Counted from the stretch's first letter, positions 16,422 through 26,438 are shown. The stretch: DNA of 60,030 bases from Rhodospirillales bacterium (GCA_016185145.1 JACPOB010000101.1:5634-65663), one strand, 5' to 3'. Program-made: numbers and translations. The notes: generated by a model from the sequence alone, not told the origin.

Positions 16422-17285
16422 ATGCACGTGCACCGCGCCGCCAGCGTCCAGCAGGCCGCCACGATGATGGCGACGCTGGGTCCCGGCGCGCGGCTGCTCG
16501 CGGGCGGCACCGACATCCTGATCCAGCTGCGGCGCGGTGCGCTCGCCTGCGAGCACCTGATCGATATCGGCCGCATCGCGGGCCTCGACGGCATCGCCAT
16601 CGACGGCGAAGCCGTCCAGATCGGCGCCCTGACGCGCCACCGCACCATCGAGCGGCATGCAGGCTTTGCCGGATCGATGCAGGCGCTGATCGAGGCGTCG
16701 CGCGTCGTCGGCGGCTGGCAGGTCCGCAACATGGCCACGATCGGCGGCAATGTCGCCAATGCTTCGCCGGCAGCCGACCTCGTGCCGGTGCTGCTGGCGC
16801 TCGACGCCACCGTCGAGCTGGCGGGACCCGCGGAGGCGCGGCATCTGCCGCTGTCGCAGTTCCTGCTCGGCCCGCGGCGGACGGCCGCCCGCCGCGACGA
16901 GGTGCTGACGGCCTTCCGCTTCACGCCGCCGACAGGACGGCATGCCACCGCCTTTCTGAAGGCGGGGCGGCGCAAGGCCATGGAAATCTCGATCGTGAAC
17001 GTGGCGGCGCTGCTCGAGGTCGACGATGCGGGCCGTTGCCGAGGTGCGCGCCTCGCACTGGGCGCGGTCGGTCCGGTCGCCTTCCGTGCGACAGACGCCG
17101 AGGCATGCCTGCAGAACAGGATGCCGTCGGATGAAGCGTTCGAGGAAGCCGGACGCGCCGCGGCGGCGGCAAGCAACCCGATCGACGACGTGCGCGCCTC
17201 GGCCGCGTACCGGCGCCATCTGGTCGGCAGGCTGACGGTGCGGGCCCTGCGGCTCTGCCGCGACCGCCTGCAGGAGGCGACATGA
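16422..17285 (+). CDS. Molybdenum hydroxylase FAD-binding (medium) subunit, CoxM-like
   Basis: 287-residue electron-transfer subunit of a xanthine-oxidase-family enzyme. The two FAD-pyrophosphate loops are visible: LLAGGTDILIQLRRG near residue 27 and TIGGNVANASPAADL near 107. The C-terminal CO_deh_flav_C region ends in YRRHLVGRLTVRAL. It overlaps the 2Fe-2S subunit gene by 4 bp. It passes electrons from the iron-sulfur subunit to FAD and then to an unknown acceptor. Confidence 0.92.
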   Translation: MHVHRAASVQQAATMMATLGPGARLLAGGTDILIQLRRGALACEHLIDIGRIAGLDGIAIDGEAVQIGALTRHRTIERHAGFAGSMQALIEASRVVGGWQVRNMATIGGNVANASPAADLVPVLLALDATVELAGPAEARHLPLSQFLLGPRRTAARRDEVLTAFRFTPPTGRHATAFLKAGRRKAMEISIVNVAALLEVDDAGRCRGARLALGAVGPVAFRATDAEACLQNRMPSDEAFEEAGRAAAAASNPIDDVRASAAYRRHLVGRLTVRALRLCRDRLQEAT

Positions 17286-17761
17286 GCAACCGGTTGTTCC
17301 GTCTGCACGTCAACGGCGTGGCCCGCGAGGTCGAGGCTGCGGAATCGGCCTCCCTGCTCGACGTACTGCGCGGGCCGCTGGGACTGACAGGCACCAAGTC
17401 GAATTGCCTGGAGGCCGAGTGCGGGGTCTGCACGGTGCTGCTCGACGGGCGGGCGGTGACGTCGTGCCTGGTGCTGGCGGCGCAATGCGAAGGCAGCGAG
17501 ATCGTGACCATCGAGGGCCTGGCCGAAGCGGGCGGGCCGCATCCGCTGCAGAGCGCGTTCCTCGAGCACGGCGCCGTGCAATGCGGCTACTGTATTCCCG
17601 GAATGATCATGACCGCGGCGGGATTGCTGCGCGAGAAGCACGATCCCGACGACGACGAGATCCGCGAGGCGATGGCGGGCACGCTCTGTCGCTGCACCGG
17701 CTACGCCAAGATCGTGGCCGCGGTGAAGGCGGCGGCCCGCAACATGAGACAGGGCCGATGA
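17282..17761 (+). CDS. Molybdenum hydroxylase 2Fe-2S (small) subunit, CoxS-like
   Basis: 159-residue subunit with both clusters of the family. The plant-type N-terminal cluster has cysteines in NCLEAECGVCTVLLDG and the later CLVL. The C-terminal helical cluster has QCGYCIPGMIM and CRCTGYAKIV. All eight ligands appear intact. ATGA overlaps on both sides couple it to the medium and large subunit genes. Confidence 0.95.
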   Translation: MSNRLFRLHVNGVAREVEAAESASLLDVLRGPLGLTGTKSNCLEAECGVCTVLLDGRAVTSCLVLAAQCEGSEIVTIEGLAEAGGPHPLQSAFLEHGAVQCGYCIPGMIMTAAGLLREKHDPDDDEIREAMAGTLCRCTGYAKIVAAVKAAARNMRQGR

Positions 17762-20022
17762 GCAACGCGACCTCCCGCCGGAATGTCGGCCGGCGCCTGG
17801 TCCGCCTCGACGGCGCTCCCAAGGTGCGCGGCGAGGCAGCTTATCTCGGCGACCGCGACGTGCCGGGCCTGCTGCACGGCGCCGTGCTGCGCAGCCCGCA
17901 TCCGCACGCCTTGATCCGGCGCCTCGACACGCGCCGCGCCAGCGCGATGCCGGGCGTGCGGGCGGTGATCACCGCGGCGGACGTGCCGGAGACGCGCTAC
18001 GGCATCTACATCAAGGATGCGACGGCCTTCGCGCGCGATCGCACGCACTTCGCCGGCGAGGCCGTGGCTGCCGTCGCGGCGGATACTGTCGAGGCGGCGC
18101 GTGCCGCCGTGGCGGCGATCGAGGTCGACTACGAGCCGCTGCCGGGGGTGTTCGATCCCGAGGCGGCGCTGCGCGACGACGCCCCGCTGGTGCATCCGGA
18201 ATGGGAGCAGTACGAGGCCGCTGCGATCCTGGTGCGTCGGGGCAACCGCTCGACCCGCGGCATCATCCGGCATGGCAATGTCGAGGAAGGCTTCGCGAAA
18301 TCCTTCCGCATCTTCGAGCATCGCTTCACCACGTCCAAAGTCCATGCCGGCTATACCGAGCCGCGCGGCTCGATCGGCTTCTGGCATGACGACGGCAGCT
18401 GCACGGTCTGGTCGTCGACGCAATTGCCCTTCGCCGTCCAGGAGCTGCTGGCCGATGCCGTCGGTCTGCCGCCCGCCAAGGTGCGGGTGGTGGCCACGAC
18501 ATTGGGCGGCGGCTTCGGCGGCAAGCTGGCCATCGGCGTGGAACATCATGCCGTGCTGCTGGCGCGCGCGGCGAAGGCGCCGGTGAAGGTCGTGAGCACG
18601 GTCGAGGAGGAGCTGACCTCGGCGCTGCCGCGTCAGCCGGCCATCGTCGACATCAAGGTCGGCGTCGACCGCGACGGCCTTATCCTCGCCAAGCAGGGCC
18701 GCATCCTCCTCGATACCGGTGCCTTCTCGGGCTCGGGACCGCAGACGGCGTCCAGCTGCACCAACACGCTACACGGGCCCTACAACATACCGAACGTGCT
18801 GCTGGAAGGCGTCTCCGTCTACACCAACAACATGAACACGGGCGCGTTCCGAGCACCGTCGGGCCCGATCGGCAACTTCGCTTCCGAATCGCAGATGGAC
18901 ATCATCGCCGATTCGCTCGGCATCGATCCCCTGGAACTTCGCCTGCGCAACATCTTCCATGACGGCGACAAGGGTCCGTCGGGGGCCACCCTGGCGGCCG
19001 TCGGCCTCGAGGAATGCCTCCGCCGCGCCGCCGACGCCATCGGCTGGAACGACCGCAAGCCGGCGAACGGCCGCGGCAAGGGCATTGCCTGCGGCTGGTG
19101 GATGACGACGGGCATGACCTCCGAGGTCGACGTCACGCTGTATCGCGACGGTCACGTCCTGATGAACAGCGGCGCCGTCGAAATCGGCACGGGCGCGCTG
19201 ACCGGCGCGGCGCAGGTCCTGGCTGACGGCCTCGGCGTCGAGGCCGAGCGTGTCACGGTCATCGGCGGCGACACAGGCGCCTCGCCTTTCGACTACGGCG
19301 CCCAGGGCAGCCGCACTGCGTTCTGCGTCGGCAATGCCTGCCGCGACGCCGCGGTCGAGATGCGCAAGGCCCTGGCGGCCGTCGCGGCGCCGCGCCTCGG
19401 CGTGGCACCGGACGCCATCGAGCTTCGCGATGGAGCGGTACATGGCGGCGGACAATCGCTTCCCTTCGCGACGCTGGTCGGCGCGGACGGACTCAAGGTG
19501 CGGGGCACGTTCACCGCACCCGCCGTCCCGCACGACGCATCGCGCCTGGAGAACCACCAGTCTCCCGCCTGGCATGCACCGAGCTTCCACGCCCACGCGG
19601 TCGACCTCTCGGTCGATGAGGATACGGGCGACGTCACCGTGCACCGCTACGTGGTCGCGCAGGACGTGGGCTTCGCCATCAATCCGACCTATGTCGAGGG
19701 GCAGATCGAAGGCGGCGCCGTACAGGGCATCGGCCAGGCCCTGTTCGAGGAGATCGTCTCGCGCGACGGCATCGTGCAGAACCCGAACCTGACCGACTAC
19801 AAGATGCCGACCATGCAGGACGTCCCGGTTATCGAGACGATCCTGGTGCAGCATCCCACCGCACACGGCCCGGCCGGCGCGAAGGGCGTCGGCGAGCCGC
19901 CCTGTATCGAGCCGCCGGCGACGATAGCCAATGCGATCGCCGTCGCGACCAGTGCGCGCGTGCAGACCCTGCCGATCACGGCAGAGCGCATCTGCGCGGC
20001 GCGCGGGCAGATCGAGCGATGA
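17758..20022 (+). CDS. Molybdenum hydroxylase molybdopterin-binding (large) subunit, CoxL/XdhB-like
   Basis: 754-residue catalytic subunit. The start ATG at 17758 overlaps the small-subunit stop; the open frame continues far upstream but is antisense-type noise there. Diagnostic blocks: TTLGGGFGGK, TGAFRAPSGP at the cofactor loop, GAQGSRTAFCVGN, and the C-terminal GAKGVGEPP carrying the base glutamate that deprotonates the Mo-OH. The loop lacks the AYRCSFR signature of true CO dehydrogenase, so this is a hydroxylase for an organic compound, probably an N-heterocycle or aldehyde. Insertion of the molybdenum cofactor needs genes not present here. Confidence 0.93.
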   Translation: MSNATSRRNVGRRLVRLDGAPKVRGEAAYLGDRDVPGLLHGAVLRSPHPHALIRRLDTRRASAMPGVRAVITAADVPETRYGIYIKDATAFARDRTHFAGEAVAAVAADTVEAARAAVAAIEVDYEPLPGVFDPEAALRDDAPLVHPEWEQYEAAAILVRRGNRSTRGIIRHGNVEEGFAKSFRIFEHRFTTSKVHAGYTEPRGSIGFWHDDGSCTVWSSTQLPFAVQELLADAVGLPPAKVRVVATTLGGGFGGKLAIGVEHHAVLLARAAKAPVKVVSTVEEELTSALPRQPAIVDIKVGVDRDGLILAKQGRILLDTGAFSGSGPQTASSCTNTLHGPYNIPNVLLEGVSVYTNNMNTGAFRAPSGPIGNFASESQMDIIADSLGIDPLELRLRNIFHDGDKGPSGATLAAVGLEECLRRAADAIGWNDRKPANGRGKGIACGWWMTTGMTSEVDVTLYRDGHVLMNSGAVEIGTGALTGAAQVLADGLGVEAERVTVIGGDTGASPFDYGAQGSRTAFCVGNACRDAAVEMRKALAAVAAPRLGVAPDAIELRDGAVHGGGQSLPFATLVGADGLKVRGTFTAPAVPHDASRLENHQSPAWHAPSFHAHAVDLSVDEDTGDVTVHRYVVAQDVGFAINPTYVEGQIEGGAVQGIGQALFEEIVSRDGIVQNPNLTDYKMPTMQDVPVIETILVQHPTAHGPAGAKGVGEPPCIEPPATIANAIAVATSARVQTLPITAERICAARGQIER

Positions 20023-20100
20023 CGATGGTCCGTGTGCGCATGAATGGACATCTGCGGCGCTTCATGCCGGGCGGCGTGGCGGCGATGGCGAGCGGCTGAC

Positions 20101-20919
20101 ATGGCGACTCGTCCACGCACGGCCAAGGCGGCAACCAAGGGCGATCGCAGCCAGACGGTCGAGCGCGCGCTCGACGTGCTGGCGGCCTTCGACGACGCGC
20201 ATCCGGAGCTCGGCATACGCGAGCTGGCTCGAATGTTGCAGATGGATCGCACGGTGGTTTACCGGCTTGTCGCGACTCTCGAGGAGCGCAATTTCCTCGA
20301 GCAGAACCCGGCAACGCGGCGCTATCGCATCGGCCAGGCGGCCTTCACGACGGGTCAGTTCTACGTGCGCTCCAATCCCATCTTCAACGCCGCGGTGCCG
20401 CGCCTGCAGGCGGTGGCGGCGACGCACAACGTCAATGCCTTCCTCGCGACGCTGCACGAAGACTCCGTGCTCTACATGAGCTCGATCCAGTTGCGCGAAC
20501 CCATCACGTTCCTTCTGTCCGCGGGAAGCCGCGGCCGCCTGCACACCACGTCGCTCGGCAAGGTGCTGCTGGCGGGACTGGAGGACGCCCAGGTCGAGAA
20601 GACCCTGAAGCGCATCCGCATGGTGCCGCTGACCCCGCGCAGCCAGGTCTCGATCAAGGGATTGATGAGCGAAGTGCGGCAGGTCCGCCGGCAGGGTTAT
20701 GCGACGTCGCGCGACACCATGGTGATGGGGCTGGCGAGCGTGGGTGCGCCGATCCGCGGCGCCAGCGGCGCCGTCGTCGCAGCGATCAGCCTTTCGTTGC
20801 CGAGCGACGAGGCCGACGAGGCCTTGGTGCGCAAGCTGACGCGCACGGTGCTTCAATGCGCTCAGCAGATCAGCATCGCGGTGGGAGCGAAGCTCGATAT
20901 GTGTGTGGATGCTGCCTAG
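20101..20919 (+). CDS. IclR-family transcriptional regulator
   Basis: 272-residue regulator. N-terminal winged helix (QTVERALDVLAAFDDAHPEL, then GIRELARMLQMDRTVVYRLV) and a C-terminal GAF-like effector domain with the typical SLGKVLLAGL and RQGYATSRDTMVMGLASVGA segments. ATG 20101 is preferred over an in-frame start at 20044. It is sandwiched in the operon between the hydroxylase and the ABC importer, so it probably senses the imported compound or an intermediate and controls the 15023 dyad. Confidence 0.92.
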   Translation: MATRPRTAKAATKGDRSQTVERALDVLAAFDDAHPELGIRELARMLQMDRTVVYRLVATLEERNFLEQNPATRRYRIGQAAFTTGQFYVRSNPIFNAAVPRLQAVAATHNVNAFLATLHEDSVLYMSSIQLREPITFLLSAGSRGRLHTTSLGKVLLAGLEDAQVEKTLKRIRMVPLTPRSQVSIKGLMSEVRQVRRQGYATSRDTMVMGLASVGAPIRGASGAVVAAISLSLPSDEADEALVRKLTRTVLQCAQQISIAVGAKLDMCVDAA

Positions 20920-20937
20920 AAGAGGGGGTACGGAAAC

Positions 20938-22563
20938 ATGAGCAGGTTGCGGCGACGGTCGGTCCTCGGGGCCGGAATGCTGGGTGGAGTTGCGGCGTCG
21001 TTCGGCGCGCCGCTGGTAAAGCGAGTCGAGGCCGCGGATCCGCGGACCCTGACCGTGGCGTCGACGACGGACGTGGATACGCTGGATCCGGCGTCCTTCC
21101 GCACCGACGGCGCCTACACGGTGACGACGAACGTCTACGACACCTCGATCGGCTGGGAGGTCGCACCCTCGCCCAGCGTGCCGGGCGTCTCGACGGCGGT
21201 CCCGTCCAAATTCGTGCCGAATCTCGCGGAGTCCTTCTCGACCGAGGACGACGGCGCGACGATCGTTCTCAAGATCCGGCGCGACGCCAAGTTCCCGAGC
21301 GGCCGCCCGATCACGGCGCACAGCATCAAGTACATGCTGGATCGCGGCCTGCAGTCGCCGGGCTACGTCCGCCTGACGATCCCGCGCTACCTGCGGGTGA
21401 CGTCGCCGGACAGCTTCATCGTGCGCGACGACTACACCTTCGTGATGAAGATGCCGGGGCCGACGCCGCTCGCCTATCACATCCTGTCGCTCTGCACGCT
21501 GTCCGTGGTCGACGAGGTCGACGCCAAGGCGCGTGCGACGGCGTCCGATCCCTGGGCGACCGAATGGTTCCGCCGCAACACGACGGGCGGTGGCGCCTAC
21601 ACGCTCACCAAGAACGAACCCGGCGTCGGCCTGGTGATGGAATACAATCCCGGCAGCTGGCATCCCAAGCCGTTCTTCGAGCGCATCAATACGCGCTTCG
21701 TTCCGAACGAATCGGATCGCATCCTGCTGATAAAGCGCGGCGCGATCGACATGATGACCGGGGTCGGCCTCTCGCCGCGCAACCTCAAGGCGCTGGCGGC
21801 CGAACCGAAGATCCAGGTCGTCTCGATTCCCGACACGAGCTGCCATTTCCTGTGCATGAACGGCAAGAAGGCGCCGCTCGACAACGTCAAGCTGCGGCAG
21901 GCGATCAACTACGCCATTCCGATCGATGCGATGCTACAGAATCTGCTGTTCGGCTATGCCACGCAGATGAAGAGCCCGCTGCCCTCGCTGATGCCGGGCT
22001 ACGATCCGACGATGTCGCCCTATCGCTACGACATCGCCAAGGCCAAGGCGCTGGTGCAGGAGGCCGGACTGGGCGGCCAGCCGCTCGCCCTGGAGCTCGC
22101 GGTGCGCGTCGGCTGGACGACGCACGAGCAGGCGGCAACCTGGATCCAGGCCGAACTGGAGAAGATCGGTCTCAAGGTCGCGATCGTGCGCGAGACGGAC
22201 GCGGCGTTCCGGCAGGCCGCGATCGGCGGCAAGCACATGCTGTCGATCGAGGCGTGGCAGTCCTGGGTGAACGACCCGATCTTCCACATGAACGCCAACT
22301 TCGCCAGCGCGTCGACCAACACCAACAGCTCGTTCTACAACAACCCCGTGCTCGACAAGCTGCTGGCCGACAACATGCACGAGCCCAACGCGGACAAGCG
22401 CGCCGCGGCGGTCAAGGAGGCGCAGAAGATCCTCATCGACGACGCGGTGTGGGGCTTCCTGTGGTACGAGAACTGGACGCGCGTGGCGCGCAAGGATCTC
22501 ACCGGCTTCACCAAGCGCTGGGATACCTTCGACCGTTTTCGGGATCTCCGCCTCAAGAGCTGA
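20938..22563 (+). CDS. ABC transporter substrate-binding protein, family 5 (DppA/OppA-type)
   Basis: 541-residue periplasmic binding protein with a twin-arginine-like leader (RLRRRSVLGAGMLGGVAA). The family-5 pattern follows: DVDTLDPASFRTDGAYTVTT near the mature N-terminus, LAESFSTEDDGATIVLKIRR, and PNESDRILLIKRGAIDMMTG. Family 5 binds peptides but also nickel chelates, opines and small heterocyclic or amide compounds; given the neighbours a non-peptide ligand is likely. 18 bp after the IclR gene with a GAGGGGG site. Confidence 0.93.
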   Translation: MSRLRRRSVLGAGMLGGVAASFGAPLVKRVEAADPRTLTVASTTDVDTLDPASFRTDGAYTVTTNVYDTSIGWEVAPSPSVPGVSTAVPSKFVPNLAESFSTEDDGATIVLKIRRDAKFPSGRPITAHSIKYMLDRGLQSPGYVRLTIPRYLRVTSPDSFIVRDDYTFVMKMPGPTPLAYHILSLCTLSVVDEVDAKARATASDPWATEWFRRNTTGGGAYTLTKNEPGVGLVMEYNPGSWHPKPFFERINTRFVPNESDRILLIKRGAIDMMTGVGLSPRNLKALAAEPKIQVVSIPDTSCHFLCMNGKKAPLDNVKLRQAINYAIPIDAMLQNLLFGYATQMKSPLPSLMPGYDPTMSPYRYDIAKAKALVQEAGLGGQPLALELAVRVGWTTHEQAATWIQAELEKIGLKVAIVRETDAAFRQAAIGGKHMLSIEAWQSWVNDPIFHMNANFASASTNTNSSFYNNPVLDKLLADNMHEPNADKRAAAVKEAQKILIDDAVWGFLWYENWTRVARKDLTGFTKRWDTFDRFRDLRLKS

Positions 22564-22573
22564 GGAGCGCGGT

Positions 22574-23590
22574 TTGCGGTTCGGTCGCTTCGTCGCCAAG
22601 CGCGTCGCCCTGGTGATCCCGACCCTGTTCGGGGTCGTCACCGTGGGCTTCCTGCTGGCCTACATGCTGCCGGGCAACCCTGTCCTCGTGCGGGCAGGCC
22701 TGCTCGCCACGCCCGAGTACATCGCCGAGATGGCCCAGAAGATGGGCCTCGATCAGCCCTGGTACGTGCAGTACGGCCGCTATGTCGGCGGCCTGCTGCA
22801 CGGCGACCTCGGGCAGAGCGCCTCGACCGGGCGACCGGTGCTGGAGGATTTCCTGCAGCGTCTGCCGGCCACGCTGGAGCTCACCCTGGCGAGCCTGCTC
22901 ATCGCCGTGGTGATCGGCGTCCCGCTGGGCGTGCTGTCGGCCGTCCACCGCAACACGCTGCTCGACCATATCGGACGGGTGGTCAGCGTGTTCGGCGTCG
23001 CCATGCCGACCTTCTGGATGGGCCTGATCGGGGTCCACCTGTTCTACTACGAGCTCCACCTCGCGCCCGCACCGCTCGGCCGCATCGCCATGAATCTCGA
23101 GCCGCCGACGACCATCACCGGTCTCTATGTGGTGGATTCGCTGCTGACGGGGAACTTCCCCGCGCTCTGGTCGAGCCTCGGACAGCTCGCCCTGCCGGCG
23201 ATGACGCTCGGCCTCAGCGTCATGGCGCCGATGGCCCGCATGGTGCGCGCCTCGATGCTGGAGGCCCTCGAAGCCGACTATATCCGTACCGCCTGGGCAG
23301 CCGGCCTGCCGGCCCGCCAGGTCATCTACGGCGACGCCCTGCGCAATGCCCTGATCCCCGTCGTGACGACCTTCGGCCTGGTCTTCGGCTTTCTCCTTGC
23401 CGGAAACGCCGTGGTCGAGAGCGTGTTCGCCTGGCCGGGCATCGGCAACTATGCCGTCTCGGCGCTGCTGACCAAGGATTCCGGCCCGTTGCAATCGTTC
23501 GTGCTCTTCGTCGCCTTCAGCTACGTGCTGGTGAACCTCGCCGTCGATATTCTCTACGGGCTGATCGACCCGCGGATCAGGCTGTCATGA
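22574..23590 (+). CDS. ABC transporter permease, DppB/OppB-type
   Basis: 338-residue inner-membrane permease with about six helices. It starts with the characteristic RFVAKRVALVIPTLFGVVTV, and the cytoplasmic EAA loop is ADYIRTAWAAGLPARQVIYG. The initiation codon is TTG at 22574 with GAGGAG 6 bp upstream; no ATG precedes the conserved N-terminus. The stop overlaps the second permease start by 4 bp. Confidence 0.93.
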   Translation: MRFGRFVAKRVALVIPTLFGVVTVGFLLAYMLPGNPVLVRAGLLATPEYIAEMAQKMGLDQPWYVQYGRYVGGLLHGDLGQSASTGRPVLEDFLQRLPATLELTLASLLIAVVIGVPLGVLSAVHRNTLLDHIGRVVSVFGVAMPTFWMGLIGVHLFYYELHLAPAPLGRIAMNLEPPTTITGLYVVDSLLTGNFPALWSSLGQLALPAMTLGLSVMAPMARMVRASMLEALEADYIRTAWAAGLPARQVIYGDALRNALIPVVTTFGLVFGFLLAGNAVVESVFAWPGIGNYAVSALLTKDSGPLQSFVLFVAFSYVLVNLAVDILYGLIDPRIRLS

Positions 23591-24495
23591 GCGTGCTGGC
23601 GGGCGAGGCGATCGAGGACCAGGACGACGATGTCGTCGTCCCTCCGACCAAGCGCCGGGTGCGGGCCGCGCGCTGGCTGCGCCGCAATCCCGTCTCGGCC
23701 GCCGCCATCCTGGTCATCCTGTTCCTGGCCTTCGTCGCGGTCTTCGCGCCGGTGCTGGAGCCGTACAAGCCCGACGTTCCCGATCCGATGGCCGTGCTGA
23801 AGGCCCCGTCGTGGGCCCATCCGCTCGGCACCGACAGTTTCGGACGCGATGTCCTGTCCCGCATCATCGATGCGACGACCCTCGATCTCAGCATCGCCCT
23901 GGCGGCCACGCTGGTGGCGCTGTCGATCGGCATGGTGATCGGCGCGCTGAGCGGCTATCGCGGCGGCTGGGTCGATCTGCTCGTGCTGCGCGTCGTCGAC
24001 GTGCTGATGGCCTTCCCTGCCTTCATCCTCGCCATGGGCATCACGGCGGCGCTCGGCAACAGCATCGCCAACGTGGCAATCGCGCTCGCGATCACCCAGC
24101 TGCCGGCCTACGTCCGCCTGGTGCGCGGCGAGATGCTGCGCGTGCGCACCCTGGAATATGCCGAGGCCGCCGTCTCCATCGGCAATCCGTCGTGGCGCGT
24201 CGCCCTGGTGCATCTCCTGCCCAACTGCCTGCCGCCGCTCACCGTGCAGGCCACGCTGGCCATGGGCTATGCGGTTCTGACCATGGCATCGCTCTCCTTC
24301 ATCGGCCTCGGCATCGCGCCGCCGCAGAGCGAGTGGGGATCGATGACGGCCGACGGCGCGACCTACATGTCGACCGGCGAGTGGTGGCTGTTCGTCTTCC
24401 CCGGCGTCGCGATCGTCGTGACCGTGCTCGCCTTCAACCTGGTCGGCGATGCGCTGCGCGACCTGCTGGACCCGCGCCTGCGGGGAACACGATGA
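23587..24495 (+). CDS. ABC transporter permease, DppC/OppC-type
   Basis: 302-residue partner permease. A soluble N-terminus of about 35 residues is followed by LRRNPVSAAAILVILFLAF, the GTDSFGRDVLSRII block typical of the C-type subunit, and the EAA loop LEYAEAAVSIGNPSWRVALV. It heterodimerizes with the preceding permease. Coupled to the ATPase gene by ATGA overlap. Confidence 0.93.
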   Translation: MSVLAGEAIEDQDDDVVVPPTKRRVRAARWLRRNPVSAAAILVILFLAFVAVFAPVLEPYKPDVPDPMAVLKAPSWAHPLGTDSFGRDVLSRIIDATTLDLSIALAATLVALSIGMVIGALSGYRGGWVDLLVLRVVDVLMAFPAFILAMGITAALGNSIANVAIALAITQLPAYVRLVRGEMLRVRTLEYAEAAVSIGNPSWRVALVHLLPNCLPPLTVQATLAMGYAVLTMASLSFIGLGIAPPQSEWGSMTADGATYMSTGEWWLFVFPGVAIVVTVLAFNLVGDALRDLLDPRLRGTR

Positions 24496-25469
24496 ACGCG
24501 CTGCTCGAAGTCGAGGATCTGTCGGTCGAGTTTGCGACCGACGACGGCGTGGTGAGCGCGGTCGACGGCGTGAGCCTGTCGGCCAGGCCGGGAGAGATCC
24601 TGGGAATCGTCGGCGAATCCGGCTCGGGCAAATCGGTGCTGATCTCGGCGATCCTGCGCCTGGTCCGGGCGCCGGGCCGCATCGCCGGCGGGCGCCTGCA
24701 CTTCGAGGGGCGCGACCTGCTGGCGTTGCCCGAGGCAGAGCTCGAGGCGATCCGCGGCGCCCGCATCGCGCTGGTGCCGCAGACGCCGCGCACGTCGCTC
24801 AATCCGCTGATGACGGTCGGCCGCCAGATCGAGCGGCTGCTGCGCCTCCATCGCGGCATGGACAGGCGCAGCGCCCAGGAGGCCGCCATTGCCATGCTGG
24901 AGCGCGTCCGCATTCCCGATCCCGGGCGGCGGGCTGCGCAGTACGCGCACGAGCTCTCGGGCGGCATGTGCCAGCGGGTCATGATCGCCATGGCGCTGGC
25001 GACCGAGCCGCGCCTGCTGCTGGCCGACGAGCCGACGACGGGCCTCGACGTCTCGATCGGAGCGCGCATCCTTGAGCTGCTGCGCCAGCTCGGCGAGGAA
25101 ACCGGAGCCGCCATCGTCCTGGTGACGCACGACCTCGGCGTCGTGGCGCAGACCTGCCATCGCGTGGCCGTGATGCATGCCGGACAGCTTTCCGAACTGG
25201 CCGCCGTCGACGAGCTTTTCGAGCGGCCCCTGCATCCCTATACGCGGGCGCTGGTGCGCTCGATCCCCCGCATCGACCAGGAGATCGCGCTCAAGCCGAT
25301 CGTCGGCGCCGTGCCCTCGCTGATCAACGTCCGGCCGGGCTGCCGCTACGTGCGGCGCTGTCCGGATGCGCTGGCGGCCTGTCGCCGCCAGCGTCCGCCC
25401 CTGATCGCCGCCGCGACCGGCCATCGCGTCGCCTGCCATGCCGTCGAGCAGTCGCATGTCATTCGTTAG
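24492..25469 (+). CDS. ABC transporter ATP-binding protein, DppD/OppD-type
   Basis: 325-residue nucleotide-binding subunit. Walker A GESGSGKSVL, Q-loop VPQTPRTSLNP, signature LSGGMCQRVMIAMALA, Walker B LLLADEPTTGLD and switch His in LVTHDLGVV are all intact. The C-terminal oligopeptide-ABC extension has the paired cysteines (PGCRYVRRCPDALAAC) that coordinate an Fe-S cluster in some DppD proteins. Overlaps both neighbours. Confidence 0.94.
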   Translation: MNALLEVEDLSVEFATDDGVVSAVDGVSLSARPGEILGIVGESGSGKSVLISAILRLVRAPGRIAGGRLHFEGRDLLALPEAELEAIRGARIALVPQTPRTSLNPLMTVGRQIERLLRLHRGMDRRSAQEAAIAMLERVRIPDPGRRAAQYAHELSGGMCQRVMIAMALATEPRLLLADEPTTGLDVSIGARILELLRQLGEETGAAIVLVTHDLGVVAQTCHRVAVMHAGQLSELAAVDELFERPLHPYTRALVRSIPRIDQEIALKPIVGAVPSLINVRPGCRYVRRCPDALAACRRQRPPLIAAATGHRVACHAVEQSHVIR

Positions 25470-26424
25470 CGTCCGCGGGCTCGACATGCATTTCCCGGTG
25501 AGGGGAACGGGCTGGCTGAGCCGGCGTCGCGGGCCGCCGCCCGTGGTCCGCGCGGTCGACGGCATCTCATTCGATATCGACCAGGGTCGCACGCTCGGCC
25601 TGGTGGGCGAATCCGGCTGCGGCAAGTCGACCGTGGCGCGCTGCGTCACCCGGCTGCTGTCGCCCACCGCCGGGACCATTCGCATCGGCGACAGGCAGCT
25701 CGACCAGCTCGAGGGCGAGCCGCTGCGTGCGGCGCGCCGCGACGTGCAGATGGTGTTCCAGGATCCGCTCGCGGCCCTCAATCCACGCATGTCGGTCGAG
25801 CGTGCGGTGTCGGAGCCGCTGCGCCTCCACACCACCCTGAGCCCGGCCGAGCAGCGCGAGCGGGTTCGCGAGATCCTGGCCGAGGTGGGACTGCGGCCCG
25901 ACGTGATGGGCCGCTATCCGCACGAACTGTCGGGCGGCCAGCGCCAGCGCGTGAACATCGCCCGCGCCCTTGCCTGCGCGCCGCGCTTCGTGGTGCTCGA
26001 CGAGCCGACCTCGGCGCTCGACGTGTCGCTGCGGGCGCGCGTCATCCTGATGCTGGAGGAGCTCAGGGAACGGCTCGGCCTCACCTACCTCTTCATCTCC
26101 CACGATCTTGCGACGGTGAAGTACCTCGCCCAGCGCGTGGTCGTGATGTATCTCGGCGCCGTGGTCGAGGAGGCGGACACCGACGAGCTGTTCGCCCATC
26201 CTCGCCATCCCTACACGCGCGCGCTGCTGGCCGCCGTCCCCGTGCCCGATCCCAAGGTGCGCGGCGAGCCGTTCGTGCTGTCGGGCGAGATCCCGAGCCC
26301 GCTGGAGCGGCACGAAGGCTGTCCGCTGCGTTCGCGCTGCCCCATGGCGACCGCCGTCTGTGCCCAGCCGGTCGTGCCGCGCGAGGTGGCGCCGGGGCAC
26401 GTCGTCGCCTGCCATTTTGCGTGA
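25456..26424 (+). CDS. ABC transporter ATP-binding protein, DppF/OppF-type
   Basis: Second ATPase of the importer, 322 residues from the ATG at 25456; an in-frame ATG six codons earlier (25438) is also possible. Walker A GESGCGKSTV, Q-loop FQDPLAALNPRMS, signature LSGGQRQRVNIARAL, Walker B FVVLDEPTSALD, switch ISHDL. It ends with the cysteine-containing oligopeptide extension (GCPLRSRCPMATAVC). It closes the rightward operon; the next gene is 94 bp away. Confidence 0.94.
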   Translation: MSFVSVRGLDMHFPVRGTGWLSRRRGPPPVVRAVDGISFDIDQGRTLGLVGESGCGKSTVARCVTRLLSPTAGTIRIGDRQLDQLEGEPLRAARRDVQMVFQDPLAALNPRMSVERAVSEPLRLHTTLSPAEQRERVREILAEVGLRPDVMGRYPHELSGGQRQRVNIARALACAPRFVVLDEPTSALDVSLRARVILMLEELRERLGLTYLFISHDLATVKYLAQRVVVMYLGAVVEEADTDELFAHPRHPYTRALLAAVPVPDPKVRGEPFVLSGEIPSPLERHEGCPLRSRCPMATAVCAQPVVPREVAPGHVVACHFA

Positions 26425-26438
26425 CGCCGCCGGCGCCG

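Noticed and set aside
17758..20022. Carbon monoxide dehydrogenase (true CoxL)
   Set aside because: The active-site loop is GAFRAPSGP rather than AYRCSFR, so CO oxidation is unlikely.
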